Source of the DNA: PRS1 sp965250265
Lineage (GTDB): Bacteria > Bacteroidota > Bacteroidia > Flavobacteriales > Flavobacteriaceae
Direction of reading: 5' to 3'
Assembly (NCBI GenBank): GCA_965250265.1
Contig: CBDFNO010000015.1
Span: forward strand, 806,001 to 870,000
DNA: 64,000 bases
Shown here: positions 54,114 to 63,506 of the stretch, piece by piece
Position numbering within the stretch: the stretch's first letter is position 1
Layout: each line of letters opens with the position of its first letter
Notes under the pieces: model-generated
Databases searched by the model: none
What the model saw: the letters and a program-made list of their open reading frames with translations, nothing else
Told to the model about the DNA's origin: nothing
Position numbers and translations under genes: made by a program

Positions 54114-54722
54114 TTATTTTGCATTAGTATATCTTCGTTCTACTTCGTTCCAATTAATCACATTAAAAAAGGCATTAATATAATCTGGTCTTCTGTTTTG
54201 ATAATTAAGGTAATATGCGTGTTCCCAAACATCTAACCCTAAAATTGGTGTACCACCACAACCAACTCCAGGCATTAAAGAATTGTCTTGGTTTGGCGTT
54301 GAGCAAACCTCAACTTTACCACCTTTATGCACACATAACCATGCCCAACCAGAACCAAAGCGTGTTGCGGCTGCTTTAGAAAATGCTTCTTTAAACGTAT
54401 CAATCGACCCGAATTCTGCTTCAATAGCATCTTTTAATTCTCCAGATAAATAACCTTTGTCTTCTGGATTCATAACACTCCAAAATAAAGAGTGGTTATA
54501 AAATCCACCTCCATTATTTCGAACAGCTCCATTATTCATGTCTAAATTAACAAGAATATCTTCGATAGATGCACCTTCTAAATCTGTGGCTGAAATAGCA
54601 TTGTTAAGATTATTTGTATAACCATTATGATGTTTTGAATGATGTATCTCCATTGTTCGAGCATCAATATGTGGCTCTAAAGCATCATATGCATACCCTA
54701 ATTTTGGTAATTCGAAAGCCAT
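54114..54722 (-). CDS. sodA: Superoxide dismutase (Fe/Mn family)
   Basis: 202 residues. Metal ligands are visible: H27 in MEIHHSKHHNGY, a histidine in GGGFYNHSLFW, and Asp/His in LGLDVWEHAYYLNYQNRR. It converts superoxide to oxygen and peroxide. Whether Fe or Mn is used cannot be decided from the sequence seen. A TAAATTTG box on the same strand at 54758-54765 may drive it. Confidence 0.94.
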   Translation of the reverse strand: MAFELPKLGYAYDALEPHIDARTMEIHHSKHHNGYTNNLNNAISATDLEGASIEDILVNLDMNNGAVRNNGGGFYNHSLFWSVMNPEDKGYLSGELKDAIEAEFGSIDTFKEAFSKAAATRFGSGWAWLCVHKGGKVEVCSTPNQDNSLMPGVGCGGTPILGLDVWEHAYYLNYQNRRPDYINAFFNVINWNEVERRYTNAK

Positions 54723-54757
54723 AATATTTTGTTTTTTTGTTAATATTTATTTTGATC

Positions 54758-54765
54758 CAAATTTA
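54758..54765 (-). promoter_or_regulatory. Candidate -7 box for superoxide dismutase
   Basis: Minus-strand TAAATTTG matches TANNTTTG, 35 bp before the ATG at 54722. The -33 element is not clear. Confidence 0.45.
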
Positions 54766-54831
54766 CAATAAAGGTTTGTCATTTACATTAATAAGTTATT
54801 AAGAATACCTATTTTGGTATAAAAATTTTCT

Positions 54832-57800
54832 TTGTTGAATTCTACTTCTTTTCAAATCTATAATGCATCAGCTGGAAGCGGAAAAACATATACGCTTGTA
54901 AAAGAGTATTTAAAAGTAATGTTTACATCTTCGGCTAAATATCCTTACAAGCATATTCTTGCTATTACCTTTACCAATAAGGCAGTTAGTGAAATGAAAA
55001 CTCGTATTATAGAAACTCTAAAAGCCTTTTCTTCTGAAGATATCTTAGTGACACCTAATAGTATGTTTAAAGCTATTTGTGAAGAATTATCAATACAACC
55101 AAATACACTTCATAATAAATCTAAACTAATTTTAAATAGTGTTATTCATAATTACGCAGCATTCGATATCTCAACAATAGATAAGTTTACTCAAAAATTA
55201 ATCCGAACTTTTGCTTATGATTTAAGGCTTCCTATGAATTTTGAAGTTGAACTAGATACAGAGTCTTTACTAAAAAAAGCAGTAGATAATCTTATTGCCA
55301 AAGCAGGAAGTGATAAAGAATTAACTAAAACCTTAATAGATTTTGCTATTGAAAAAGCTGATGATGATAAAAGTTGGGATGTTGCTCTAGATTTTTATAA
55401 GATAGCCAAACGGCTTGTAAACGAAAACGACATTCCCTTTATTAAAACCTTAAAAGGTAAATCTTTAGAAGATTTTAAGCGGCTTAAAGTAGATTTAATA
55501 ACAAAGATTTTAGATTATGAAAAGTTAATAGTCGAAAAAGCTCAATCTACACTAACACTAATTGAAGAATGCGGTTTACAGTTTGATGATTTTTCAAGAA
55601 GTTCTTTGCCAAAGCATTTTGAAAACCTTATTAAGGAGAACTTCGACATAAAATTTGATTCAAATTGGCAAACCGATTTAATTGAAGGCAACACATTATA
55701 TCCTAAAAGAGTAACCGAAGATATTGCGTCAACGATAAACGAAATTCAGCCACAAATAGTTTCAGTCTTTAATCAAACTAAATATAATGTTTTTCAACTT
55801 AAGTTTTTTAAAGCAATAATTAAAAACATAACACCATTATCTGTTTTAAGTGCAATTAACAAAGAGGTAGAAACACTTAAGAAAGAAGACAATGTAATTC
55901 TTATTTCTGAATTTAATTCTATTATTAGCAATGAAATAAAAGAACAGCCATCGCCTTTTATTTATGAACGTATTGGTGAAAAATTTCATCATTATTTTAT
56001 AGACGAATTTCAAGACACATCAGTATTACAATGGGAAAATTTAATTCCACTTTTAGATAATTCTTTATCGAGCGAAAACGGTTCCGTGATGTTAGTTGGT
56101 GATGCTAAACAAGCTATTTACAGATGGCGAGGCGGAAAAGCTGAACAGTTCATTGACCTATATAATGAAGAAGTAAATCCTTTCTTCATAAAACCTCAAA
56201 TAGAAAACTTGCCTTTCAACTATAGAAGTTTTAGAAATATTGTAGATTTTAATAATAATTTCTTTGAACATTTATCTGGTTTTGCCTTTTGTAAAAACGA
56301 ATATAAAGAATTATATAATCGAAGTAAACAAAATAGTTCTATTGATAAACAAGGCTATGTAAATATTACATTTTTAGATTTTGGTGCTGATGAAAGCCTA
56401 GACGAAGTCTATCCTAAAAAGGTTTTAGAAACAATCAATAATTGCATAAAAAATAACTTTCAATTAAAAGACATCTGTATTTTAGTAAGAAAGAAAAAAG
56501 AAGGTGTTGCAATTGCCGATTATTTAAGCAACGAAGGAATAGATATTATTTCGTCTGAAACTTTGTTGCTTTCTCGTTCTCCTGAAGTTGAATTTATTAA
56601 CAATGTCCTAAAATATGTTTTAGAGTCTAACAACAATGAAGTAAAAATCCGTGTTTTAAATTATTTAGCCGAACATAAATTAAATATTACTGACAAGCAT
56701 TTGTTTTATAGCTCATATATTAATTTGGATATAAATTCATTTTTTGAAGGTTTAATTGAATCTGGAATATATTTTAATTACGACGAAGTTTTACAACTTC
56801 CTTTATACGAAGCAGTAGAAACAATTATTTATAGTTTCAGTTTGGTAGAGAAATCAGATGCTTATGTGCAATTCTATTTAGACTTTGTATTGGAGTATTC
56901 TCAAAAATTACATTCAAATTTATCCGAATTTATAGAATATTACGACTCCAAAAAAGAAAATCTGAGTATCGTTTCGCCTCAAGAAAAAAATGCGCTACAG
57001 ATCATGACCATCCATAAATCTAAAGGACTAGAATTTCCTGTAGTGATATTTCCTTATGCCGATTTAAATATTTATAAAGAACAAGAACCTAAAGAATGGT
57101 TTCCGTTAAATGCATCCAATTATCATGGATTCTCTCATACATTACTTAATTATAGTAAAGATTTTGAAGGTTATAGTGACATCGGAAAACAAATTTATGC
57201 CAAACACCAAGCAGAACTTGAAATTGACAATATTAATTTACTTTATGTGGCATTAACAAGACCTATTGAACAATTACATATTATAAGTAACAAGAAGCTG
57301 GACAAAAAAGGGAACGAAAATTTAAATCTTTTTTCCGGTCTATTTATTAATTATCTAAAACATATTAATAAATGGAGTGAAAACTCAGTTTCTTATTCTT
57401 TTGGTGAGCAAACGAAAACTTCAAAAACAAAAGAAAGCGATAAATTATTTAAAGAACAAGAGTGTTTTATTTCCACACCTAAAAAAGAGCATAGTATAAA
57501 AATAGTTACTAATTCTGCATATTTATGGGATACTGCACAGCAAAAGGCCATTGAAAAAGGAAACCTTATCCATTATATTATGTCACTAATCAAGATTAAG
57601 ATGGATATCGATATTGCTCTTAGCAAATGTTTAGCTTCTGGAATAATAAATACTATTCAAGAGAAAGAGCTCAAACAAATAGTAATAAAAATTGTTGAGC
57701 ATCCACTATTATCTGATTATTTTAACTCAAATAATATCATTTATAATGAAAGAGATATTATTACAAAAGAAGGTATTACAGTTCGTCCAGATAGATTGGT

Positions 57801-57972
57801 TATTAATCAAAAAAAGGAAGTCGTAATTATAGACTACAAAACGGGACAGCCAAAAAAAGAACATACACAACAACTACAATTATATCAGGATGCATTAGAA
57901 GACATGAAACATTTGGTGTCAAAAAAAATACTTGTCTATGCTAATGATAATTTAGAAATAAAAGAAGTTTAA
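54832..57972 (+). CDS. AddA-like helicase-nuclease (UvrD/Rep superfamily I helicase with RecB-type nuclease)
   Basis: 1046 residues. The helicase motifs are present: Walker A ASAGSGKTYTLVKEYL at 11-26, AITFTNKAVSEMKTRI, Walker B FIDEFQDTSVLQWENL, LVGDAKQAIYRWRGGKAEQF and MTIHKSKGLEFPVVIF. A C-terminal PD-(D/E)xK nuclease follows (KGNLIHYIMSLI; VVIIDYKTGQPKKEHTQQLQ). This is the AddA/RecB architecture for processing double-strand break ends. The start is a TTG (54832 or 54835); there is no ATG nearby. Its likely partner is the AddB-like gene at 60747, with kbl and an OmpA gene in between. Confidence 0.88.
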   Translation: MLNSTSFQIYNASAGSGKTYTLVKEYLKVMFTSSAKYPYKHILAITFTNKAVSEMKTRIIETLKAFSSEDILVTPNSMFKAICEELSIQPNTLHNKSKLILNSVIHNYAAFDISTIDKFTQKLIRTFAYDLRLPMNFEVELDTESLLKKAVDNLIAKAGSDKELTKTLIDFAIEKADDDKSWDVALDFYKIAKRLVNENDIPFIKTLKGKSLEDFKRLKVDLITKILDYEKLIVEKAQSTLTLIEECGLQFDDFSRSSLPKHFENLIKENFDIKFDSNWQTDLIEGNTLYPKRVTEDIASTINEIQPQIVSVFNQTKYNVFQLKFFKAIIKNITPLSVLSAINKEVETLKKEDNVILISEFNSIISNEIKEQPSPFIYERIGEKFHHYFIDEFQDTSVLQWENLIPLLDNSLSSENGSVMLVGDAKQAIYRWRGGKAEQFIDLYNEEVNPFFIKPQIENLPFNYRSFRNIVDFNNNFFEHLSGFAFCKNEYKELYNRSKQNSSIDKQGYVNITFLDFGADESLDEVYPKKVLETINNCIKNNFQLKDICILVRKKKEGVAIADYLSNEGIDIISSETLLLSRSPEVEFINNVLKYVLESNNNEVKIRVLNYLAEHKLNITDKHLFYSSYINLDINSFFEGLIESGIYFNYDEVLQLPLYEAVETIIYSFSLVEKSDAYVQFYLDFVLEYSQKLHSNLSEFIEYYDSKKENLSIVSPQEKNALQIMTIHKSKGLEFPVVIFPYADLNIYKEQEPKEWFPLNASNYHGFSHTLLNYSKDFEGYSDIGKQIYAKHQAELEIDNINLLYVALTRPIEQLHIISNKKLDKKGNENLNLFSGLFINYLKHINKWSENSVSYSFGEQTKTSKTKESDKLFKEQECFISTPKKEHSIKIVTNSAYLWDTAQQKAIEKGNLIHYIMSLIKIKMDIDIALSKCLASGIINTIQEKELKQIVIKIVEHPLLSDYFNSNNIIYNERDIITKEGITVRPDRLVINQKKEVVIIDYKTGQPKKEHTQQLQLYQDALEDMKHLVSKKILVYANDNLEIKEV

Positions 57973-57990
57973 ATTTGCAAAAACCAGAAT

Positions 57991-59184
57991 ATGTACGGAA
58001 ACATAAAAGAACACCTTCAAAGAGAGATTCAAAATATAAAAGATAACGGTCTTTATAAAGAAGAGCGCATTATTACATCAGCTCAAGGTGCAGAAATAAC
58101 TTTAAATACTGGAGAAAGAGTATTGAACTTTTGTGCAAATAACTATTTAGGGTTATCATCTCATCCTGATGTTATTCAGGCTGCAAAAGATGTAATGGAT
58201 TCTCATGGATTTGGTATGTCGTCAGTACGTTTTATTTGCGGTACTCAAGACATCCATAAAGAATTAGAACAAAAAATAGCGGATTTTTATCAAGCTGAAG
58301 ACACTATTTTGTATGCTGCTGCTTTTGATGCTAATGGAGGTGTTTTCGAACCCTTATTAACAAAAGATGACGCAATAATATCAGATTCATTAAACCATGC
58401 GTCTATTATTGATGGTGTGCGTTTATGCAAAGCAGCTAGATATCGTTACCAAAATAGTGATATGGTTGATCTGGAAAAGCAATTACAAGATGCAAATACA
58501 AATGGAGCTCGATTTAAAATTATTGTGACAGATGGTGTATTTTCTATGGATGGAATAGTTGCTCCACTTGATAAAATCTGTGATTTAGCAGAAAAATATA
58601 ATGCCATGGTAATGATTGATGAGTGCCATGCTACTGGATTTATAGGAAAAACTGGTCGTGGAACTTTAGAAGAAAAAAATGTTTTAAGTCGAATAGATAT
58701 AATAACCGGAACACTTGGCAAGGCATTAGGTGGGGCAATGGGAGGCTATACTACTGGAAAAAAAGAAATTGTAGATATGTTACGTCAAAGGTCTAGACCT
58801 TATTTATTTTCAAATTCGCTAGCACCAGCAATAGTTGGTGCATCTATTAAAGTTTTTGAAATGCTTGCTAATGATACTACATTAAGAGATAAATTAGAAT
58901 GGAATACTAATTACTTTAAAAAAGAAATGAAAAATGCTGGTTTTGATATTGTTGATGGAGATTCTGCAATAGTTCCAGTTATGCTATATGATGCAAAATT
59001 ATCTCAAAACATGGCAAATATGTTGCTTCAAGAAGGGATATATGTTATAGGCTTCTTTTTTCCTGTCGTGCCAAAGGATAAAGCCAGGATAAGAGTGCAA
59101 CTCTCTGCAGCACACGAAAAACCTCACTTAGACAAAGCTATATCGGCATTTATTAAAGTAGGCAAAGAGCTGGAAATTGTATAA
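57991..59184 (+). CDS. kbl: Glycine C-acetyltransferase (2-amino-3-ketobutyrate CoA ligase)
   Basis: 397 residues of the alpha-oxoamine synthase fold (PLP type). The Schiff-base lysine K244 lies in TGTLGKALGGAMGGYTTG; MIDECHATGFIGKTG carries the PLP-binding aspartate and histidine. It interconverts glycine plus acetyl-CoA with 2-amino-3-oxobutyrate in threonine breakdown; the partner threonine dehydrogenase is not in the window. It follows the AddA-like gene by 18 bp. Confidence 0.92.
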   Translation: MYGNIKEHLQREIQNIKDNGLYKEERIITSAQGAEITLNTGERVLNFCANNYLGLSSHPDVIQAAKDVMDSHGFGMSSVRFICGTQDIHKELEQKIADFYQAEDTILYAAAFDANGGVFEPLLTKDDAIISDSLNHASIIDGVRLCKAARYRYQNSDMVDLEKQLQDANTNGARFKIIVTDGVFSMDGIVAPLDKICDLAEKYNAMVMIDECHATGFIGKTGRGTLEEKNVLSRIDIITGTLGKALGGAMGGYTTGKKEIVDMLRQRSRPYLFSNSLAPAIVGASIKVFEMLANDTTLRDKLEWNTNYFKKEMKNAGFDIVDGDSAIVPVMLYDAKLSQNMANMLLQEGIYVIGFFFPVVPKDKARIRVQLSAAHEKPHLDKAISAFIKVGKELEIV

Positions 59185-59231
59185 ATGCTTCTAAACACAC
59201 ATGTTTTAATGGTGAAATACCAATATTTTTC

Positions 59232-59239
59232 TATATTTG
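59232..59239 (+). promoter_or_regulatory. Candidate -7 box for the OmpA-family gene
   Basis: TATATTTG matches TANNTTTG; it implies a leader of about 60 nt before the ATG at 59308, in line with a highly expressed outer-membrane protein. Confidence 0.5.
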
Positions 59240-59307
59240 TCTTTGTTAATAACATTTAACAACTTACTTTTGCTTTCAATTAACACTTAAAAATTAAAAT
59301 ATTTAAT

Positions 59308-60678
59308 ATGAAAAATCTTAGCCGATTAATGTTCGCTTTGTTACTAGTTCTTGGATATAGTAACGCAAACGCTCAAGACAATAACAACCCTTGGCAATTT
59401 AGTTTTGGGGTAAATGCAGTTGACTTTTATCCAACTGGAGAAGATTCACCACTTGGAACTACTTTTGATGAGTTCTTTAATGTCACTGACCATTATAATA
59501 TTGTAACTTCTTTGTCAACCTTTACAGCCTCAAAATATCTTGGTGATGGATTCTCTTTAGGTGTAACAGGATCTATTAATAGTATTGATAAATGGGGAGA
59601 TGCTTCAGTAGATGATTTAAGCTATTTTGGTATTGATGCAATTATAAAATATAGTTTATCAGATCTTTTAAACAGCGGCAATTTTGAACCTTATTTAGGT
59701 GTTGGTGGTGGTTATACTTGGGTTGAAAAAATAGGGGCTGGTACTTTAAATGGTTCTTTAGGTCTTAACTATTGGTTTAATGATAATTGGGGAGTTACTG
59801 CTCAATCTTCTTATAAACATTCTTTCGAAGATAATTTAGCTACACATTTTCAACATTCTTTAGGAGTGTCGATTAAATTTGGAGGTAAAGATACTGATGG
59901 CGATGGTATTTACGATAAAGATGATGCTTGTCCAGAAGTTGCTGGTCTTGCAGCATTTAATGGTTGTCCTGATTCTGACGGTGATGGGATTGAAGATAGT
60001 AAAGATACTTGTCCTAATGAAGCTGGTTTAGCTGAATTTGATGGTTGCCCAGATAGTGATGGTGATGGTGTTCCTGACAATACAGATAAATGTCCAAACA
60101 CTCCAGGTTTAAAATCTTTAGCTGGTTGTCCAGATGCTGATGGCGATGGTGTTGCCGATGGTGACGATAACTGTCCTAACGAAGCTGGTCCTGCTGCAAA
60201 CGGTGGATGTCCTTGGCCTGATAGTGATGGTGATGGTGTATTAGATAAAGATGATCAATGTCCTAACGAAGCTGGAACTGTTGCAAACAATGGTTGTCCT
60301 GAAATAGTTCTTCCTTCTGAAGAAGTTCAAAACCAATTAACTGAATATGCTAGGACTATTAACTTTAATACTGGGAAATCAACTTTCAAAGAAGACACAT
60401 ACCCAACATTGCAAGCAATTGCTGCAATATTAAATGAATATCCTAAAGCTAACTTCACTATCGAAGGTCATACTGATAGTACGGGTAGTGATGCTACAAA
60501 CCAATTGTTATCTGAAAAAAGAGCTAGTGCTGTAATGGATTATTTAGTTAATAATGGTATTGATGGTGGTAGATTAAGTTCTGTTGGATTTGGTGAAGGT
60601 TCACCTATAGCAGAAAATAATACTAGATCAGGTAGAGCTGCTAACAGACGTGTTGAAGTAACTTTGAATAAGGACTAA
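59308..60678 (+). CDS. OmpA-family outer membrane protein with thrombospondin type 3 repeats
   Basis: 456 residues: signal peptide (LLLVLGYSNANAQ), an eight-strand-type barrel region at about 25-190, calcium-binding type 3 repeats at about 195-330 (DTDGDGIYDKDDACPEVAGL repeated five times), and an OmpA peptidoglycan-binding domain at about 345-455 (FTIEGHTDSTGSDATNQLLS; NRRVEVTL). It links the outer membrane to the cell wall. The calcium repeats form a rigid spacer. Confidence 0.93.
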   Translation: MKNLSRLMFALLLVLGYSNANAQDNNNPWQFSFGVNAVDFYPTGEDSPLGTTFDEFFNVTDHYNIVTSLSTFTASKYLGDGFSLGVTGSINSIDKWGDASVDDLSYFGIDAIIKYSLSDLLNSGNFEPYLGVGGGYTWVEKIGAGTLNGSLGLNYWFNDNWGVTAQSSYKHSFEDNLATHFQHSLGVSIKFGGKDTDGDGIYDKDDACPEVAGLAAFNGCPDSDGDGIEDSKDTCPNEAGLAEFDGCPDSDGDGVPDNTDKCPNTPGLKSLAGCPDADGDGVADGDDNCPNEAGPAANGGCPWPDSDGDGVLDKDDQCPNEAGTVANNGCPEIVLPSEEVQNQLTEYARTINFNTGKSTFKEDTYPTLQAIAAILNEYPKANFTIEGHTDSTGSDATNQLLSEKRASAVMDYLVNNGIDGGRLSSVGFGEGSPIAENNTRSGRAANRRVEVTLNKD

Positions 60679-60703
60679 ACACAAAAATTAATTATATAAA
60701 AAT

Positions 60704-60736
60704 AAAAAACGCTTCGATATATCGAAGCGTTTTTTA
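60704..60736 (+). terminator. Intrinsic terminator after the OmpA-family gene
   Basis: A long stem AAAAAACGCTTCGATA/TATCGAAGCGTTTTTT with almost no loop and a T run, followed 11 bp later by the next gene's start. Confidence 0.85.
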
Positions 60737-60746
60737 TTTTTATACA

Positions 60747-63506
60747 ATGACAAATTTTATCCATGACGTTTTAAAAGACCTTAAAAAAAATGAAGTTAAT
60801 ATTTCTCAACCTACCTTTATTCTACCAAGTAAACGTGCAGGAGTTTTTTTAAAAAACGAACTGTCAAAAACAAATTCCAAAACTTTCTTTTCACCTAATA
60901 TCATAAGTATAGAGGAATTTGTAGAAGATCTTTCTCAATTAAAACAACTCTCTAACGTAGAGTTACTTTTTGAGTTTTATAATGTATATCTAAAGAATAC
61001 TTCTAAGGAAAATTTAGATACTTTTGACGTCTTTTCAAAATGGGCGCAAGTACTTTTACAAGATTTTAACGAAATAGATCGTTACCTAATTCCTCAAGAA
61101 CAAATTTTTAATTATTTAAGCGCCATTCAAGATATAAATCATTGGTCGCTTGAAGACAATCAAACACAATTAATTAAAAATTATCTTTCTTTTTGGGGAA
61201 ATATAAATACTACTTATACAAATTTCACAAATCATCTTATTAATAAGGGCTTTGGCTATCAAGGATTAATATATAGAGAAGCAGTAGAAAATCTTGAAAG
61301 TTACATTCAGGCCAGTAAAGAGAAAGAACATGTTTTTATTGGTTTTAATGCACTTAATAAAGCTGAATCAACAATAATTCAAGAATTACTTCATAATGAT
61401 TTAGCAGATATTTATTGGGATATTGATAATTCTTTCCTAAATGCTACAAATCATGATGCGAATCTTTTTATTAAGAAGCACAAAAACAATTGGAAGTATT
61501 ATAAAAATCACTCGTTTAAATGGATAGCCAAAAACTATAATGACAAAAAAAATATTTCTGTTATTGGAATCCCAAAAAATGTTGGTCAAGCAAAATATAT
61601 AGGAGAATTATTATTTAATTTCAAAAAAGAAAATATTCTTATAAACAAAACCGCAATTGTTTTAGGAGATGAAAACCTTCTTATTCCTGTTTTAAATTCA
61701 ATTCCAAATGATATTGAAGCTTTAAATATTACAATGGGAATGCCTTTAAGAATTATACCATTAGCTTCATTGTTCGACAAATTATTTTTACTACATAAAG
61801 ACAATAAAACTTCATTTTATTATAAAGATGTTATCTCTCTGTTGTCCAACCAGTTTATTAGACCCTTATTCAATACGAATAAAATAAATTTAGCCGAAGA
61901 AATTATCGAAAACATTCAAACAAACAACCTCATCTTTTTGACTAAAGACTTTCTTGTTGGTCTTGCCATAGAAAAAAAAGATGTTATAACCCTGCTATTT
62001 GAAAGCTGGAAAGGAGAACCAAAAATAGGATTGCAAAATTGTACTGAACTTATATTGCTTTTAAAGGAAAACTTAAGTTTAAATAAAAATGAAAAACTTT
62101 TAGGGTTAGAATATTTGTACAAATTTTATGAGGTTTTTAATGTACTTGGTGAGCTCAACTTAAAACACAATTATATTAATACTATTAGCATATTGCATAG
62201 TTTATATGTAGAAATTTTAAATAGTGAAACTTTAGATTTTCAAGGAGAACCGTTACAAGGTCTCCAGATAATGGGAATGTTAGAATCTCGCGTTTTAGAT
62301 TTTGAAACTGTTATTATTTCTTCCGTAAACGAAGGTATACTGCCATCTGGTAAAAGCAACAATTCCTTTATTCCTTATGGTGTCAAAATTGAAAACGAAC
62401 TGCCAACCTACAAAGAAAAGGATGCAATATATACTTACCATTTTTATAGATTGTTACAGCGCGCGAAAAATATTTATATTTTATATAACACAGAGCCTGA
62501 TGTACTAAATGGAGGTGAAAAAAGTAGATTTATTACTCAGTTAGAAATTGAAAACATTCATAATTTAAAACAAATTATTGTTGTACCTAAAACTCCAAAA
62601 ATTAAAACACAATTAATTTCTGTGCCTAAAACTGAAATATTGATGGCGAAAATAAAGAGAGTAGCTCTGAATGGGTTTTCCCCGTCTTCTTTAATCAACT
62701 ATATAAGAAATCCCATTGATTTCTATTATCAAAAAGTTTTAGAAATAAAAGAACAAAATACTGCTGAAGAAACTATAGCTTCTAATACGTTAGGAACTGT
62801 TATACATAATACTTTAGAAGATTTATACAACCCTTTAATTGACCAATTTTTATCTATTAAAGCGGTAAGAACAATGAAACAAAATGCTGCTGAAAAAGTA
62901 GTGTTTCATTTTAATAAAATATACAAAGAAGGTGATATTACAAAAGGCAAAAACCTTATTATTTTGGAAATTACTAAGCGATATATTTCAAACTTTTTAA
63001 ACTTAGAGACTAAATCCTTAGAGCAAGGGAATAAGATAAAAATAATTGCAATTGAAGCAAAAAATGAAATTCCGCTTAACATTCCTGAACTTGATTTCCC
63101 TATAACCATCAAAGGAACTGTAGACCGTGTTGATGAATACAATGATGTTATTAGAATTATCGATTATAAAACGGGAAAAGTAGAATTAAACAAAATTGAA
63201 ATTGTTAATTGGGAAGACATTACAACCGATTATGTAAAATATAGTAAATCATTTCAAGTACTTACCTATGCTTATATGATGAATCAAGAAAAGATATTTA
63301 CTAATCCAGTAGAAGCAGGAATAATTTCATTTAAAAATTTAAAAGCTGGATTTTTGAAATTTTCTAAAAAAGACAGGATAGGGATTGGCGCTAAAAAAGA
63401 TTCATTAATAACTCAAGCCATTCTTGATGATTTTTATAATGAACTTAAATCTTTAATTTTAGAAATCTGCAATCCGGAAATTCCATTTACCGAAAAAGAA
63501 GTATAA
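60747..63506 (+). CDS. AddB-like PD-(D/E)xK nuclease, iron-sulfur motif absent
   Basis: 919 residues. The N-terminus (QPTFILPSKRAGVFLKNELS) resembles AddB but lacks a Walker A GxGKT. The C-terminal nuclease has LGTVIHNTLEDLYNPL (histidine) and IRIIDYKTGKVELNKI (Asp, Lys). The AddB iron-sulfur cluster needs cysteines in the 'CPFxFY' position and three near the C-terminus; here the position is IRNPIDFYYQKVL and only one late cysteine remains (EICNPEIP). So this is the cluster-less form. It is expected to pair with the AddA-like protein upstream. Confidence 0.85.
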   Translation: MTNFIHDVLKDLKKNEVNISQPTFILPSKRAGVFLKNELSKTNSKTFFSPNIISIEEFVEDLSQLKQLSNVELLFEFYNVYLKNTSKENLDTFDVFSKWAQVLLQDFNEIDRYLIPQEQIFNYLSAIQDINHWSLEDNQTQLIKNYLSFWGNINTTYTNFTNHLINKGFGYQGLIYREAVENLESYIQASKEKEHVFIGFNALNKAESTIIQELLHNDLADIYWDIDNSFLNATNHDANLFIKKHKNNWKYYKNHSFKWIAKNYNDKKNISVIGIPKNVGQAKYIGELLFNFKKENILINKTAIVLGDENLLIPVLNSIPNDIEALNITMGMPLRIIPLASLFDKLFLLHKDNKTSFYYKDVISLLSNQFIRPLFNTNKINLAEEIIENIQTNNLIFLTKDFLVGLAIEKKDVITLLFESWKGEPKIGLQNCTELILLLKENLSLNKNEKLLGLEYLYKFYEVFNVLGELNLKHNYINTISILHSLYVEILNSETLDFQGEPLQGLQIMGMLESRVLDFETVIISSVNEGILPSGKSNNSFIPYGVKIENELPTYKEKDAIYTYHFYRLLQRAKNIYILYNTEPDVLNGGEKSRFITQLEIENIHNLKQIIVVPKTPKIKTQLISVPKTEILMAKIKRVALNGFSPSSLINYIRNPIDFYYQKVLEIKEQNTAEETIASNTLGTVIHNTLEDLYNPLIDQFLSIKAVRTMKQNAAEKVVFHFNKIYKEGDITKGKNLIILEITKRYISNFLNLETKSLEQGNKIKIIAIEAKNEIPLNIPELDFPITIKGTVDRVDEYNDVIRIIDYKTGKVELNKIEIVNWEDITTDYVKYSKSFQVLTYAYMMNQEKIFTNPVEAGIISFKNLKAGFLKFSKKDRIGIGAKKDSLITQAILDDFYNELKSLILEICNPEIPFTEKEV

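Noticed and set aside
58446..58721. Antisense open frame within kbl
   Set aside because: It mirrors the conserved kbl codons, has no motif or start context of its own.
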